A stretch of DNA of 53,032 nt, taken from the NCBI GenBank assembly GCA_943787535.1, contig CALSMU010000018.1, positions 1 through 53,032 of the forward strand. Reading direction: 5' to 3'. Within the stretch, counting starts at the first letter, position 1. Each line of letters opens with the position of its first letter. The stretch is from an uncultured Flavobacteriales bacterium. Lineage in GTDB: Bacteria; Bacteroidota; Bacteroidia; Flavobacteriales_D; Parvicellaceae. Made by a program: the position numbers and the translations under genes. Below the pieces are notes generated by a model. That model worked only from the letters and a program-made list of their open reading frames with translations. It made no database searches and was not told the DNA's origin. This document shows, piece by piece, positions 8,981 through 16,685 of the stretch.

Positions 8981-9829
8981 TCACGTCTTAAATGTTATTT
9001 CAAAGCAGCTGCCTTCTCCTAATTTTGATTTAGCTGCAATACGTCCCTTATTAACTTCAACATATTCTTTTGCAATGCTCAAGCCTAATCCTGTACCTTG
9101 AATTTCTGACACGTTATTTGCCCGAAAAAAGGGTTCAAATAAATGCTGTTGCTCATCTTCAGGAATACCCAAACCAAAATCTTTAACAGATATAACTACT
9201 TCTGTTGGTTTAAAAAGTAAGCTCAACTCGGGGTTCTTCTTTCCTTTCGAATACTTAAAAGCATTATTAATTAAATTATATAGTGTGTGCTCTAATAATT
9301 TTGGATCTAAATGAACCTTGTAAGGTTCTCCATCGGTAATAAAATTTAATGCGCTATCATCTTTTTTTATCAATTTAAATTGATTTACCAATCTATCACC
9401 AAACGCCATCAAATCTGTATCTTCAGGGAAATAAGGAGCATTTCCTGAGGTTAGTTTACCCAAAGTAAGCACATCATCCATTAGGGCTGTCATTTTAGAG
9501 ATTGCTTCTGTAATCCGTTTAGTTACAACTGCATACTTTTCAGGCTCCTGTTTAACTCCTTGATTGTTTAGCATCTCGAGCAACTCAGCATTAGACTGAA
9601 TAACTGCGAGAGGAGTTCTAAACTGATGAGATGCCACAGTAATAAAACTCGACTTTAAGAGTCCCAGCTCTTTTTCCCGCAGCAGCGACTCTTCCAATTC
9701 TTTATTGGAAATAGCTAAGCTTTGCATTGAATTATATAATTCAATACTTTTTGACTCAAGCAGTTGCTCTGCCGCTTTACGCGCTGCAACTTCTCTTTGA
9801 CGAGCTTTTTCGATTAATTCAGGGTTCAT
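8981..9829 (-). CDS. soluble histidine kinase paired with H-NOX
   Basis: A cytoplasmic kinase of 282 residues with no membrane segment and no sensor domain. An N-terminal coiled coil of about 50 residues leads into HisKA (A-S-H-Q-F-R-T-P-L, phospho-His at residue 68 from this start) and HATPase (N-N-L/A box, D-F-G-L-G-I-P, G-T-G-L-G-L). The Met at 9829 is preferred because it lies 7 bases after the H-NOX stop; a Met at 9874 would overlap that gene by 38 bases. Kinases next to H-NOX genes are normally inhibited by the NO-bound sensor in gamma-proteobacteria, and the missing sensor domain here fits that arrangement. The partnership is inferred from adjacency. Confidence 0.9.
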   Translation of the reverse strand: MNPELIEKARQREVAARKAAEQLLESKSIELYNSMQSLAISNKELEESLLREKELGLLKSSFITVASHQFRTPLAVIQSNAELLEMLNNQGVKQEPEKYAVVTKRITEAISKMTALMDDVLTLGKLTSGNAPYFPEDTDLMAFGDRLVNQFKLIKKDDSALNFITDGEPYKVHLDPKLLEHTLYNLINNAFKYSKGKKNPELSLLFKPTEVVISVKDFGLGIPEDEQQHLFEPFFRANNVSEIQGTGLGLSIAKEYVEVNKGRIAAKSKLGEGSCFEITFKT

Positions 9830-9836
9830 AACAAGT

Positions 9837-10373
9837 TCAAATTTTATTGACCTGTAATCTAACTTTTTCACCATTACCCTCTTCTCCTATTTTTACGACG
9901 TCCACATTCTCTTCAAAATGTGCAGCAGCTCCTTTTATGAGCCCAATGGCTAAATCAGACATTTTTCTTGATGAATAGTAATTTAACACCATCTCATTTT
10001 CATCTTTCATTTCAGCTTCAAATCGGGGTAACTCAGCATCCGGATAAAGCTTTAAAACTTCAGGGTGAATATATTGGTCTATTGAGTTTAAAAAGCTAAA
10101 CAAATTTGGCTTTTCCATAAACATAGGATATTTGGTTTTTAGGGTAGTGAAAAAATATTCACCAAAAACCATTAACAAAGCTGGAACGGGAAGCCCTTTT
10201 ATTTCGGAAAGTTTTGCGACCATTTTGAACATGTCTTTATGGCTGTAGGTTCCAACAGAGGTATAAACACCTTCGGAATCAAGTTCGCATTCATCAATTA
10301 TCTGCTGAACCACGTCCAAACCAAATTCATTTTCAACTAACTCTAAAAATTCTGTAAATACAATTCCTTTCAT
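9837..10373 (-). CDS. H-NOX heme nitric-oxide sensor
   Basis: A 178-residue single-domain H-NOX (HNOB) protein, usual length for the family. It starts M-K-G-I-V-F-T-E-F, has Y-T-S-V-G-T-Y at 37-43, the proximal heme ligand H103 in Y-I-H-P-E-V, the L-Y-P-D-A-E-L-P-R-F segment, and the heme-propionate motif Y-x-S-x-R (Y132, S134, R136). The position matching the distal Tyr that stabilises O2 in the Thermoanaerobacter protein is Leu here (L141), so NO selectivity is expected. It lies 3 bases after the PAS kinase and 7 bases before the soluble kinase, inside the operon, and likely controls one or both in the cytoplasm. Confidence 0.96.
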   Translation of the reverse strand: MKGIVFTEFLELVENEFGLDVVQQIIDECELDSEGVYTSVGTYSHKDMFKMVAKLSEIKGLPVPALLMVFGEYFFTTLKTKYPMFMEKPNLFSFLNSIDQYIHPEVLKLYPDAELPRFEAEMKDENEMVLNYYSSRKMSDLAIGLIKGAAAHFEENVDVVKIGEEGNGEKVRLQVNKI

Positions 10374-10376
10374 AAT

Positions 10377-12890
10377 TTATCTTTTTTTAAATATTATTTC
10401 AAAACAGCTACCTTCTCCAAGTATTGATCTAGCGGAAATGGCACCCTTATTAACTTCAACATATTCTTTTGCAATGTTCAACCCCAATCCTGTACCTTGA
10501 ATTTCTGTAACATTATCTGCACGAAAAAAAGCATCAAACAGATGCAAAGATTGCTCTTTAGGAATACCTATACCGTAATCTTTCACTAATAAAGACACTT
10601 CTTTGGCTTTAAAGTGTATAATCAACTCAGGATTATCTTTACCTACAGAATATTTAAAAGCATTACTGATCAAATTAGACAAAGTATGCTCAAGCAATTT
10701 TGCATCTAAATATACCTCGTAAGCTTTTCCTTTTATCGCGACATTTATACTTCTGCCATCTGCTTGAACCGAATCATATTCCTCTGCCAAGGTTTTACAG
10801 AACATAACCAAATCCAAATAGGCAGGAGAATAAGTTACCTTTCCTGAATTGAGCTTACCAAGTGTAAGTACATCATCCATTAGAGACGTCATTGTGGAAA
10901 TTGCCGATGTAATGCGGGCAGATACTTGCGCATACTTTTCAGGCGTTTGTTTTTTTTCCATACTATTAAACATTTCCATTAAATGCGTATTTGACTGAAT
11001 GACTGCTAAAGGTGTTCTAAACTGATGTGATGCAACAGTAACAAAGCTAGCTTTTAAATTACTTAACTCTTTTTCTTTGATTAATGACTTTTTTAACTTC
11101 TTTTCACTATTTCTCAATGCTATTGTTCGCTCTTTTTCCTTGCTTAACGAATTTTCCAATTTTAGTTCGTTTGCTCTGAGTTCCTTCGTTTTTTCTTGAA
11201 CACGATTTTCTAGGATTACATTAAGATTCTCAATTGTTTGCTTGTTGTGTATTCGATCTGTAATATCAAATTCAACAAACATGAAACCAGTAAGATTATT
11301 GGTATTATCGAATAAGGGTTGAACGTTTAAATCTACCCAATATTCTTCACCTGAAGCAGAATTCCTTGACAATTCCCCTGAAAATTTTTCTTGGCTATCC
11401 ATAGCCCGGAGCACTTCATCCACAAAAGCATTATCACTTTGGCTCGATAAATATTCAATAGAACTTTGCCCTATAATTTTAGCTAAGGAATAACCAGAGC
11501 GCTCTAAAAAAGCATCGTTGGCCCAGGTTATTTCTCTATTTTTATCTAGCATGAGAATACCGTTGTTGGTATTTTTGGCAACGAAAGACAATTTGGTGTT
11601 TTCCTCTTCAGCTATAACACGCTTAGTAATATCGGTTCCATAACCTATTACGAAACGAAATTTACCCTTCTCATCTAATATAGGATTAAAGCTTCTTAAC
11701 ACTACTTTTCGTCTCCCATTTTTAAGAGTAAATTCGTCTAACCAGGTTTCAGGTGTTTTAGTTCTCATTATTCTATTGAAAAGCTTGCGGCGTTCAACTG
11801 CTTTTTCATCTGAAATCCCCTTAAAATTAACATAATCAAAATCATCCTTCCCAATTAGAAAATTTCGAGTTACAGGATCTTGAATTCCATTCGGATTAAC
11901 AAATAGATATCGCTGTTTCTTATCAAATACTGCAACATCAGAAGGTATACTATTCAGTATCCGTTCATAAAAATCTTTTTGACTTTGAATTTCATCCTTT
12001 AAACCAATAAGGCTTTTTTCATTTTCTTTTACTTGATTGATAAAATTGGTAATGTCAGAAGCGTAAATATTTATATAATTAAATTCTTCAACATATACCA
12101 AGGTTAGCGAATAATGCCTTTTATTTCTAGTCTGAATAATCCTTTCGGAATTCCTATTTTCTTGAATTTTCTTGAAATAACCTATTAAAACGCGATCGTT
12201 TAATTTGTTTTCTTTGATCTTAAAATCTGATAGAAAATTTATAATACTCGCCGCATTTTTATAAACGAGTTCAAATTTTTCATTAAACCTTAAAATTGGA
12301 TTTGGATTCTCTGAAGGAAATTTCGATAATTCACTAATTTCTTTTTGAGCTTTCTCTAATTCTGTATTTTTTTTATTTAAATTATTGGAAACCTTTTTTG
12401 ACTCGGTTATATCCCTAAGAGATAACTGAAAAAATTCATCATTCCCATAAGGCAATAGCTTTGCTAAAAAAGAAACATCCGTCAACTTTCCATCTTTGGT
12501 TTCGATTTTCGTATCAAAATGTGTTTGACCAATACTTTTTAAGTCAGTAATTTCACTTTCCATACTCGCCTTTTCCTCTTTTGGAAATAGATCTACTACA
12601 GTTAGAAGTCGAATATCTTCTGCAGAAAAGCCAAGCAACTCTGTGGCGGCTTTATTTGAATCAACAAACTTATTGGAAATAGCACTAAAGATTAAAATCG
12701 CGTCGCCTGCATGTTCAAAAAGAGCAGTATACTTTTCTTGAGAGGACTTGAGCTCCTCACCCAGCATATTTATACCCAAAATCACAGCATCTAATTCATC
12801 TTGTGACCCTGAAGGACTGACGTTGTAATCGAAATTACCAGAAGCCAATTGTATCAAAAATTCTTGTATTTCATCAAAGCGCTTATCCAC
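10377..12890 (-). CDS. multi-PAS cytoplasmic histidine kinase
   Basis: An 837-residue kinase without membrane segments. Residues 1-50 resemble an isolated HAMP helix pair (S-G-N-F-D-Y...E-L-D-A-V-I-L-G-I-N). About four PAS folds follow: roughly 53-170, 195-285, 300-420 and 430-550, some closed by D-I-T-E or D-I-T-K/D-I-T-D linker motifs. A long coiled coil (about 550-610) leads to HisKA (A-S-H-Q-F-R-T-P-L, H622) and HATPase (D-Y-G-I-G-I-P, G-T-G-L-G-L). PAS ligands cannot be named. It begins 1 base after the STAS-like stop and ends 3 bases before H-NOX, so it is firmly in the same transcript and could be a second H-NOX client. Confidence 0.93.
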   Translation of the reverse strand: MDKRFDEIQEFLIQLASGNFDYNVSPSGSQDELDAVILGINMLGEELKSSQEKYTALFEHAGDAILIFSAISNKFVDSNKAATELLGFSAEDIRLLTVVDLFPKEEKASMESEITDLKSIGQTHFDTKIETKDGKLTDVSFLAKLLPYGNDEFFQLSLRDITESKKVSNNLNKKNTELEKAQKEISELSKFPSENPNPILRFNEKFELVYKNAASIINFLSDFKIKENKLNDRVLIGYFKKIQENRNSERIIQTRNKRHYSLTLVYVEEFNYINIYASDITNFINQVKENEKSLIGLKDEIQSQKDFYERILNSIPSDVAVFDKKQRYLFVNPNGIQDPVTRNFLIGKDDFDYVNFKGISDEKAVERRKLFNRIMRTKTPETWLDEFTLKNGRRKVVLRSFNPILDEKGKFRFVIGYGTDITKRVIAEEENTKLSFVAKNTNNGILMLDKNREITWANDAFLERSGYSLAKIIGQSSIEYLSSQSDNAFVDEVLRAMDSQEKFSGELSRNSASGEEYWVDLNVQPLFDNTNNLTGFMFVEFDITDRIHNKQTIENLNVILENRVQEKTKELRANELKLENSLSKEKERTIALRNSEKKLKKSLIKEKELSNLKASFVTVASHQFRTPLAVIQSNTHLMEMFNSMEKKQTPEKYAQVSARITSAISTMTSLMDDVLTLGKLNSGKVTYSPAYLDLVMFCKTLAEEYDSVQADGRSINVAIKGKAYEVYLDAKLLEHTLSNLISNAFKYSVGKDNPELIIHFKAKEVSLLVKDYGIGIPKEQSLHLFDAFFRADNVTEIQGTGLGLNIAKEYVEVNKGAISARSILGEGSCFEIIFKKR

Positions 12891-12891
12891 C

Positions 12892-13335
12892 TCAGCTTTC
12901 CTTAATTTTTAATTGTTCGTACAACCATTCTACAGCCGCATCTTTTTCATTAAAAATTTTCATCTCCGTCCTTGAATTCTTAAATCCCAAAAAGAAGTTA
13001 GCAATGATTCTAGAGTAGAATGAACTTACGATTAAAGCGACGCTCACGTTCCGCGGATTATCGTTTTGGACCTGAGAATACCAGTCCCTAGCTTCTTTTG
13101 ATATACTTTTTATATTGGTGGTATCAATAATTGTTGCAAAGTCACCAACATTAGCTGTTAGTAATTCGGAAAGCTCCATATCTTCTTTTGCATCATTCAA
13201 TTCAATTTCAGCATTTGCCCTGCAATCGACAAAAATTACATTATTTCCAATTAACCATGCTCTAGAACATCTTGTTTGATATTCGGTAGCTTCTTTCAAG
13301 GATTTATAAAAATCATCCACCCTACTCATAATCAT
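12892..13335 (-). CDS. STAS/SpoIIAA-like protein
   Basis: A small cytoplasmic protein of 147 residues (145 if the Met at 13329 is used). The alternating beta/alpha pattern, with a short beta strand W-L-I-G-N-N-V-I-F-V-D, a central D-F-A-T-I-I-D-T-T and a late V-A-L-I-V-S-S segment, resembles STAS/SpoIIAA-like proteins of Bacteroidota (DUF7793-type as I recall it). There is no signal peptide. It is the first gene of the kinase operon, 1 base before the multi-PAS kinase. STAS proteins are classic substrates of PP2C phosphatases, and the locus ends with a receiver-PP2C protein, so a link is tempting but unproven. A conserved Ser/Thr phospho-site cannot be picked with confidence. Confidence 0.6.
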   Translation of the reverse strand: MIMSRVDDFYKSLKEATEYQTRCSRAWLIGNNVIFVDCRANAEIELNDAKEDMELSELLTANVGDFATIIDTTNIKSISKEARDWYSQVQNDNPRNVSVALIVSSFYSRIIANFFLGFKNSRTEMKIFNEKDAAVEWLYEQLKIKES

Positions 13336-13497
13336 TTTATTAAGATATTAGCCCAATAATTGCTCACTATAATCCCAAGAAACCTGCGCTCTTCGCAAAT
13401 AAATTTCTTATATTCTTATATGGTTATAGAGATTTTACCACTAAACCATTAAACTATCCATCATTTTGATGCCTTTGTTGGTTATAAACTGGCGAAT

Positions 13498-13872
13498 TTA
13501 CACGTTCAACCTTGAATCTATTAGTTTTAATAATTCCGGAGCAGAATATGGCTTTGAAACAAAATCTACAGCACCTAAATCTAAAGCATGTTGTATGTTT
13601 TTCTTTTCAGTTTTGGCTGACAAGAAAATAAACGGAGGCATATCAGCTTCTCCAACAATAACCTTTAGCTTTTTCAACACTTCGAAACCGTCCATTTTGG
13701 GCATATTAATATCGCACAACACTAAATCAGGAGATGATTCACGGAACATATCTATCCCATCCTCTCCATCTTCTGCTTGAACAACAGTATGTCCATAAAC
13801 TTCTAATATTTCCGTTAACGTTTCTCGCAACAGAACATCATCTTCTATAGTTAGCACTTTTCCCATCGACAT
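13498..13872 (-). CDS. stand-alone receiver (CheY-like response regulator)
   Basis: A 124-residue single receiver domain with no output. It has E-D-D (10-12), phospho-Asp D54 in L-C-D-I-N-M-P, the Ser switch S85 and K107 in S-K-P-Y. The starting Met could also be residue 3 (13866). It is the first gene of the signalling locus, 162 bases ahead of the STAS-like gene. With five orphan-type kinases nearby, it may be a phosphate sink or shuttle, or act by protein contact as CheY does. Its sequence around the Asp closely follows the receivers of the LytTR and PP2C regulators in the locus. Confidence 0.93.
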   Translation of the reverse strand: MSMGKVLTIEDDVLLRETLTEILEVYGHTVVQAEDGEDGIDMFRESSPDLVLCDINMPKMDGFEVLKKLKVIVGEADMPPFIFLSAKTEKKNIQHALDLGAVDFVSKPYSAPELLKLIDSRLNV

Positions 13873-13950
13873 CTCTATTAATTGCAGCTAAATTAGTGGA
13901 CATCCTTAACCCGAACAAACGCCAATTTCCCAAGGTATAGCTTGAACTAC

Positions 13951-13958
13951 CAAACGTA
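13951..13958 (-). promoter_or_regulatory. -7 promoter box (TACGTTTG) of the lone receiver
   Basis: The minus strand reads TACGTTTG 78 bases before the receiver start. I see no TTG at the usual -33 distance. The surrounding 11 bases match those ahead of the receiver-PP2C gene exactly. Confidence 0.4.
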
Positions 13959-14111
13959 ATCAATTATCAAATAGTAATTATTTTTTTATTTACAAATAAC
14001 TGAACAAAAGGGCTTTATGAAAAAAACAGATTCTTTTTACTGCGCGAAATTTCAACTCGGATTTCCCAACGTAACGAATAATTCAGAATTATTTAGACAG
14101 CATGATGATAA

Positions 14112-14141
14112 ATTTGGGAAAAACAAAAAGCGGAGAACTAG
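14112..14141. repeat. left copy of 30-base direct repeat flanking KAP/nuclease/ankyrin block
   Basis: ATTTGGG, six variable bases, then AAAAAGCGGAGAAC and TAG. Comparison with 19524-19553 gives 26 identical positions of 30 and no gaps. In the right copy the same bases form one arm and the T-tract of a minus-strand terminator; here only this half is present. Confidence 0.6.
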
Positions 14142-14337
14142 AACGTTTCAACAAATTTACATCCTTATTAAAGGAATTATAAGCATCGAAGTCTAATATA
14201 GTTATATTTTCATCACTCGGAAGGTGAGATTTGAAACTTTTTAGAGGATTTTTATTGGAGAACTATAATTCAGAAAAGTTTGAGAACGAATAAAATTTTC
14301 TTAGATTGAGCTTTTAATCGAAAAATGAATAAAGATT

Positions 14338-14523
14338 ATGTCAAATACATTTGTAGTTAACAATGAAAAAATAGAAATATGGGATGGAAATCGGTTTGTA
14401 CAAACAATGGCTCCATCAGATGTCAAAGAAATTCAAGATGATGGTGAAAATTTAATTGTAACATTAAACGATGGTTCCCGGGAAAGATGGAGTAAAGAGA
14501 ATCGGTTTTTAAATCGACTATAG
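14338..14523 (+). CDS. small hypothetical protein ahead of KAP NTPase
   Basis: A 61-residue protein of beta-rich, SH3-like or WD-like character: I-E-I-W-D-G-N-R-F near the start, then L-I-V-T-L-N-D-G-S-R-E-R-W. It has no signal peptide, membrane segment or Cys. The start is the first Met, and the stop lies 10 bases before the KAP gene, so the two are probably co-transcribed. I do not recognise a family. The regular D-G turns suggest a small folded beta domain, perhaps a partner or regulator of the NTPase. Confidence 0.6.
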   Translation: MSNTFVVNNEKIEIWDGNRFVQTMAPSDVKEIQDDGENLIVTLNDGSRERWSKENRFLNRL

Positions 14524-14533
14524 GAAATACTGT

Positions 14534-16450
14534 ATGTACAAAACAAGCATAATTGATGTGCCAAAGAAGGCACACGAGGAAGATTTATTAGGTATAGACA
14601 AATATAAGTTAGGCCTAGTTCGATTTATAGAGAGCACCAATACACCAATAACCGTTGCTATTCAAGGTGAATGGGGAAGTGGAAAAACATCATTAATGAA
14701 CACATTGCGCGATGAGCTTTGTGACCAGGATGGAAAAAAGTTCATTCCGGTTTGGTTAAATACCTGGCAATATTCGTTAATGAAAGAACCCGAACAGGCT
14801 CTTATATCAATAATCAAAGGATTGACGGAAGAAGTTTTAGCAATAATTGATGAGAAAAAAAGTGATGTAGGAAAGAAGGTTAGATCAGTTTTTGCCAATG
14901 TATTGAGAGCAACTGCAAAAGTTGCAGTCAGCGCAACTACCGGTCAAGATATAGGCGAAATAATTGATGCGACCTCTGTATCCAAAGAGGTTACCATTCT
15001 CCAGTTACGGAATTCATTAAACGATGCGATTGCCGATATTTTAAACAATGAAAATAAAGATGGTTTCATTTTTTTTATTGATGACTTGGACCGCATAGAC
15101 CCTCCAATGGCAGTGCAAATACTGGAACTACTGAAAAATATTTTTGACCTTGATAGCTGTGTGTTCGTATTAGCCATAGATTATGATGTCGTAATAAAGG
15201 GTTTAGAACCAAAGTTTGGAAAATACACAGAATCAAATGAAAGAGAGTTTAGAAGCTTTTTTGATAAGATAATTCAATTGCCCTTCTCTATGCCAACTTC
15301 CTCCTACGATATCAATGAATTCCTAGTAAAGAGCCTAGAAATAATTAATTACATCGATTCAGAGCAAGTAAAAGATGAAGAATTCACATCAAACTTAAGT
15401 GAAATTACACGACTTTCAGTTGGTTCCAACCCAAGGTCACTCAAAAGGTTGTTGAATTCTCTATCTCTAATTAATTGCATCAATTATGATGAAAATGAAG
15501 ATGATGACAATCCGATTAATACAATAGTAGGTTATGCTTTAGTAAATATACAAGTAGCCTATCCCGCTATTTATTCCCTTTTGGTTAAAAGTCCAGACTT
15601 CTCAATATGGGGAGAAAAGTTTGCAATGCAGTTAAATTTACCTCAGATTAATGATGAAATCAAATTAAAACTGGAAGGACAGGAAGAGTTTGATGAAGAG
15701 TGGGAACAGATTCTTTTTAGAGTATGCGAACGTGATATTTTCCTGAAGAAGATGGCGCTTCCTATTTCACAACTATTGAACAAAATAAAATCTATAATTC
15801 CGGATTCTATGGATCTTGGGGAAATAATTGAAAATAGTATTTCTTTGTCTGCTGTTACTAGCGTTGAAGCATTTGATAAACCCCTTCTTTCTTTCAATGC
15901 GTCAAACTTCCTGAGGTCAATGATCGAACTATTGATTCCAAATCTGAATAATCGGCTTGGTGAAAGAAGTAAGGTCATTTGTAAGCAGAAGAGATTCAGT
16001 AAACATGCGATGATTGACTTTGAATTAGAAGAATATAGAAACTGGATAAAGTTTACTCCGGTGGGTACGAATGATGGAATAAAACTTGTCTTTTATACTG
16101 AAAGGTCTATTTTAATAAAATCAAGTAAAAATTCAGATTTCAGTGAGGAAATCAAAACCAATGGAATGGAAGATTTTATTGATAGCATGCATGCTAACCT
16201 AACTGATTTTTGCGCTCAACATCCTATTTTTTCGCTTGCGGTTAGAAATGGCGATACAGATCTTAGAAAGGCAGTATGGAAATATAAAGATCGTTGGGTT
16301 TTATCACCATCATTGATTACACTCTTAAAGAAGGCAGAAGATGTTAAATCTGAGGAATTCATTGATCAATTATCACAAGCATGCGAAGCCCTATTCGAAT
16401 GCTTGTTAAAAATGAACTTAGAACATAAAAATAGAGTTGTCGCGGGTTAA
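14534..16450 (+). CDS. KAP-family P-loop NTPase
   Basis: A 638-residue STAND-like NTPase. Walker A is G-E-W-G-S-G-K-T (45-52), followed by the KAP-type N-T-W-Q-Y (76-80). Walker B is F-I-F-F-I-D-D-L-D-R-I-D (178-189), and a sensor segment V-F-V-L-A-I-D-Y-D (about 212-220) follows. The S-N-P-R-S-L-K-R-L-L-N segment (about 300) matches the conserved Arg-rich region of the family. Many KAP proteins have membrane helices inserted between Walker A and B; here the insert (115-150) is only weakly hydrophobic, so the protein is probably soluble. The last 300 residues match no family I know. KAP proteins occur in phage-exclusion and defence settings, which fits the location. Confidence 0.88.
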   Translation: MYKTSIIDVPKKAHEEDLLGIDKYKLGLVRFIESTNTPITVAIQGEWGSGKTSLMNTLRDELCDQDGKKFIPVWLNTWQYSLMKEPEQALISIIKGLTEEVLAIIDEKKSDVGKKVRSVFANVLRATAKVAVSATTGQDIGEIIDATSVSKEVTILQLRNSLNDAIADILNNENKDGFIFFIDDLDRIDPPMAVQILELLKNIFDLDSCVFVLAIDYDVVIKGLEPKFGKYTESNEREFRSFFDKIIQLPFSMPTSSYDINEFLVKSLEIINYIDSEQVKDEEFTSNLSEITRLSVGSNPRSLKRLLNSLSLINCINYDENEDDDNPINTIVGYALVNIQVAYPAIYSLLVKSPDFSIWGEKFAMQLNLPQINDEIKLKLEGQEEFDEEWEQILFRVCERDIFLKKMALPISQLLNKIKSIIPDSMDLGEIIENSISLSAVTSVEAFDKPLLSFNASNFLRSMIELLIPNLNNRLGERSKVICKQKRFSKHAMIDFELEEYRNWIKFTPVGTNDGIKLVFYTERSILIKSSKNSDFSEEIKTNGMEDFIDSMHANLTDFCAQHPIFSLAVRNGDTDLRKAVWKYKDRWVLSPSLITLLKKAEDVKSEEFIDQLSQACEALFECLLKMNLEHKNRVVAG

Positions 16451-16540
16451 GCAACTCATCTAGCAGTTTAGAACTCTAAGAATGCTAATAACATGAAATT
16501 TTAAAAGTAATTTTTAATGGCTTTGAGAGGAAACACACAC

Positions 16541-16548
16541 TACTTTTG
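16541..16548 (+). promoter_or_regulatory. -7 promoter box (TACTTTTG) of the nuclease gene
   Basis: TACTTTTG matches TAnnTTTG. A TTTG at 16522-16525 could be the upstream element, though the 15-base spacing is short. It suggests the nuclease and ankyrin genes can be transcribed apart from KAP. Confidence 0.35.
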
Positions 16549-16685
16549 GTACAATGGCTCTTTGCAAAAATCAAGCATACGGGATAAGAAAATCTGAGAA
16601 AATACAAGGATAATAAGAAAGCCTTTTTAGAAATATTTTAATGAAAGAATATCATAGCTCCATAGTAGAAACAAACAAGAACTAA

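Larger units (their letters stand above)
13873..14337. other. intergenic boundary between signalling locus and accessory block
   Basis: This 465-base gap has no convincing gene. It carries the receiver promoter box near its left side and, at 14112-14141, one copy of a 30-base repeat whose partner lies 5.4 kb away, past the ankyrin gene. The rest is AT-rich with no strong hairpin. Confidence 0.6.

Noticed and set aside
9837..10373. Guanylate cyclase or chemotaxis partner for H-NOX
   Set aside because: No cyclase, GGDEF/EAL or methyl-accepting protein lies in the locus; the neighbours are kinases.
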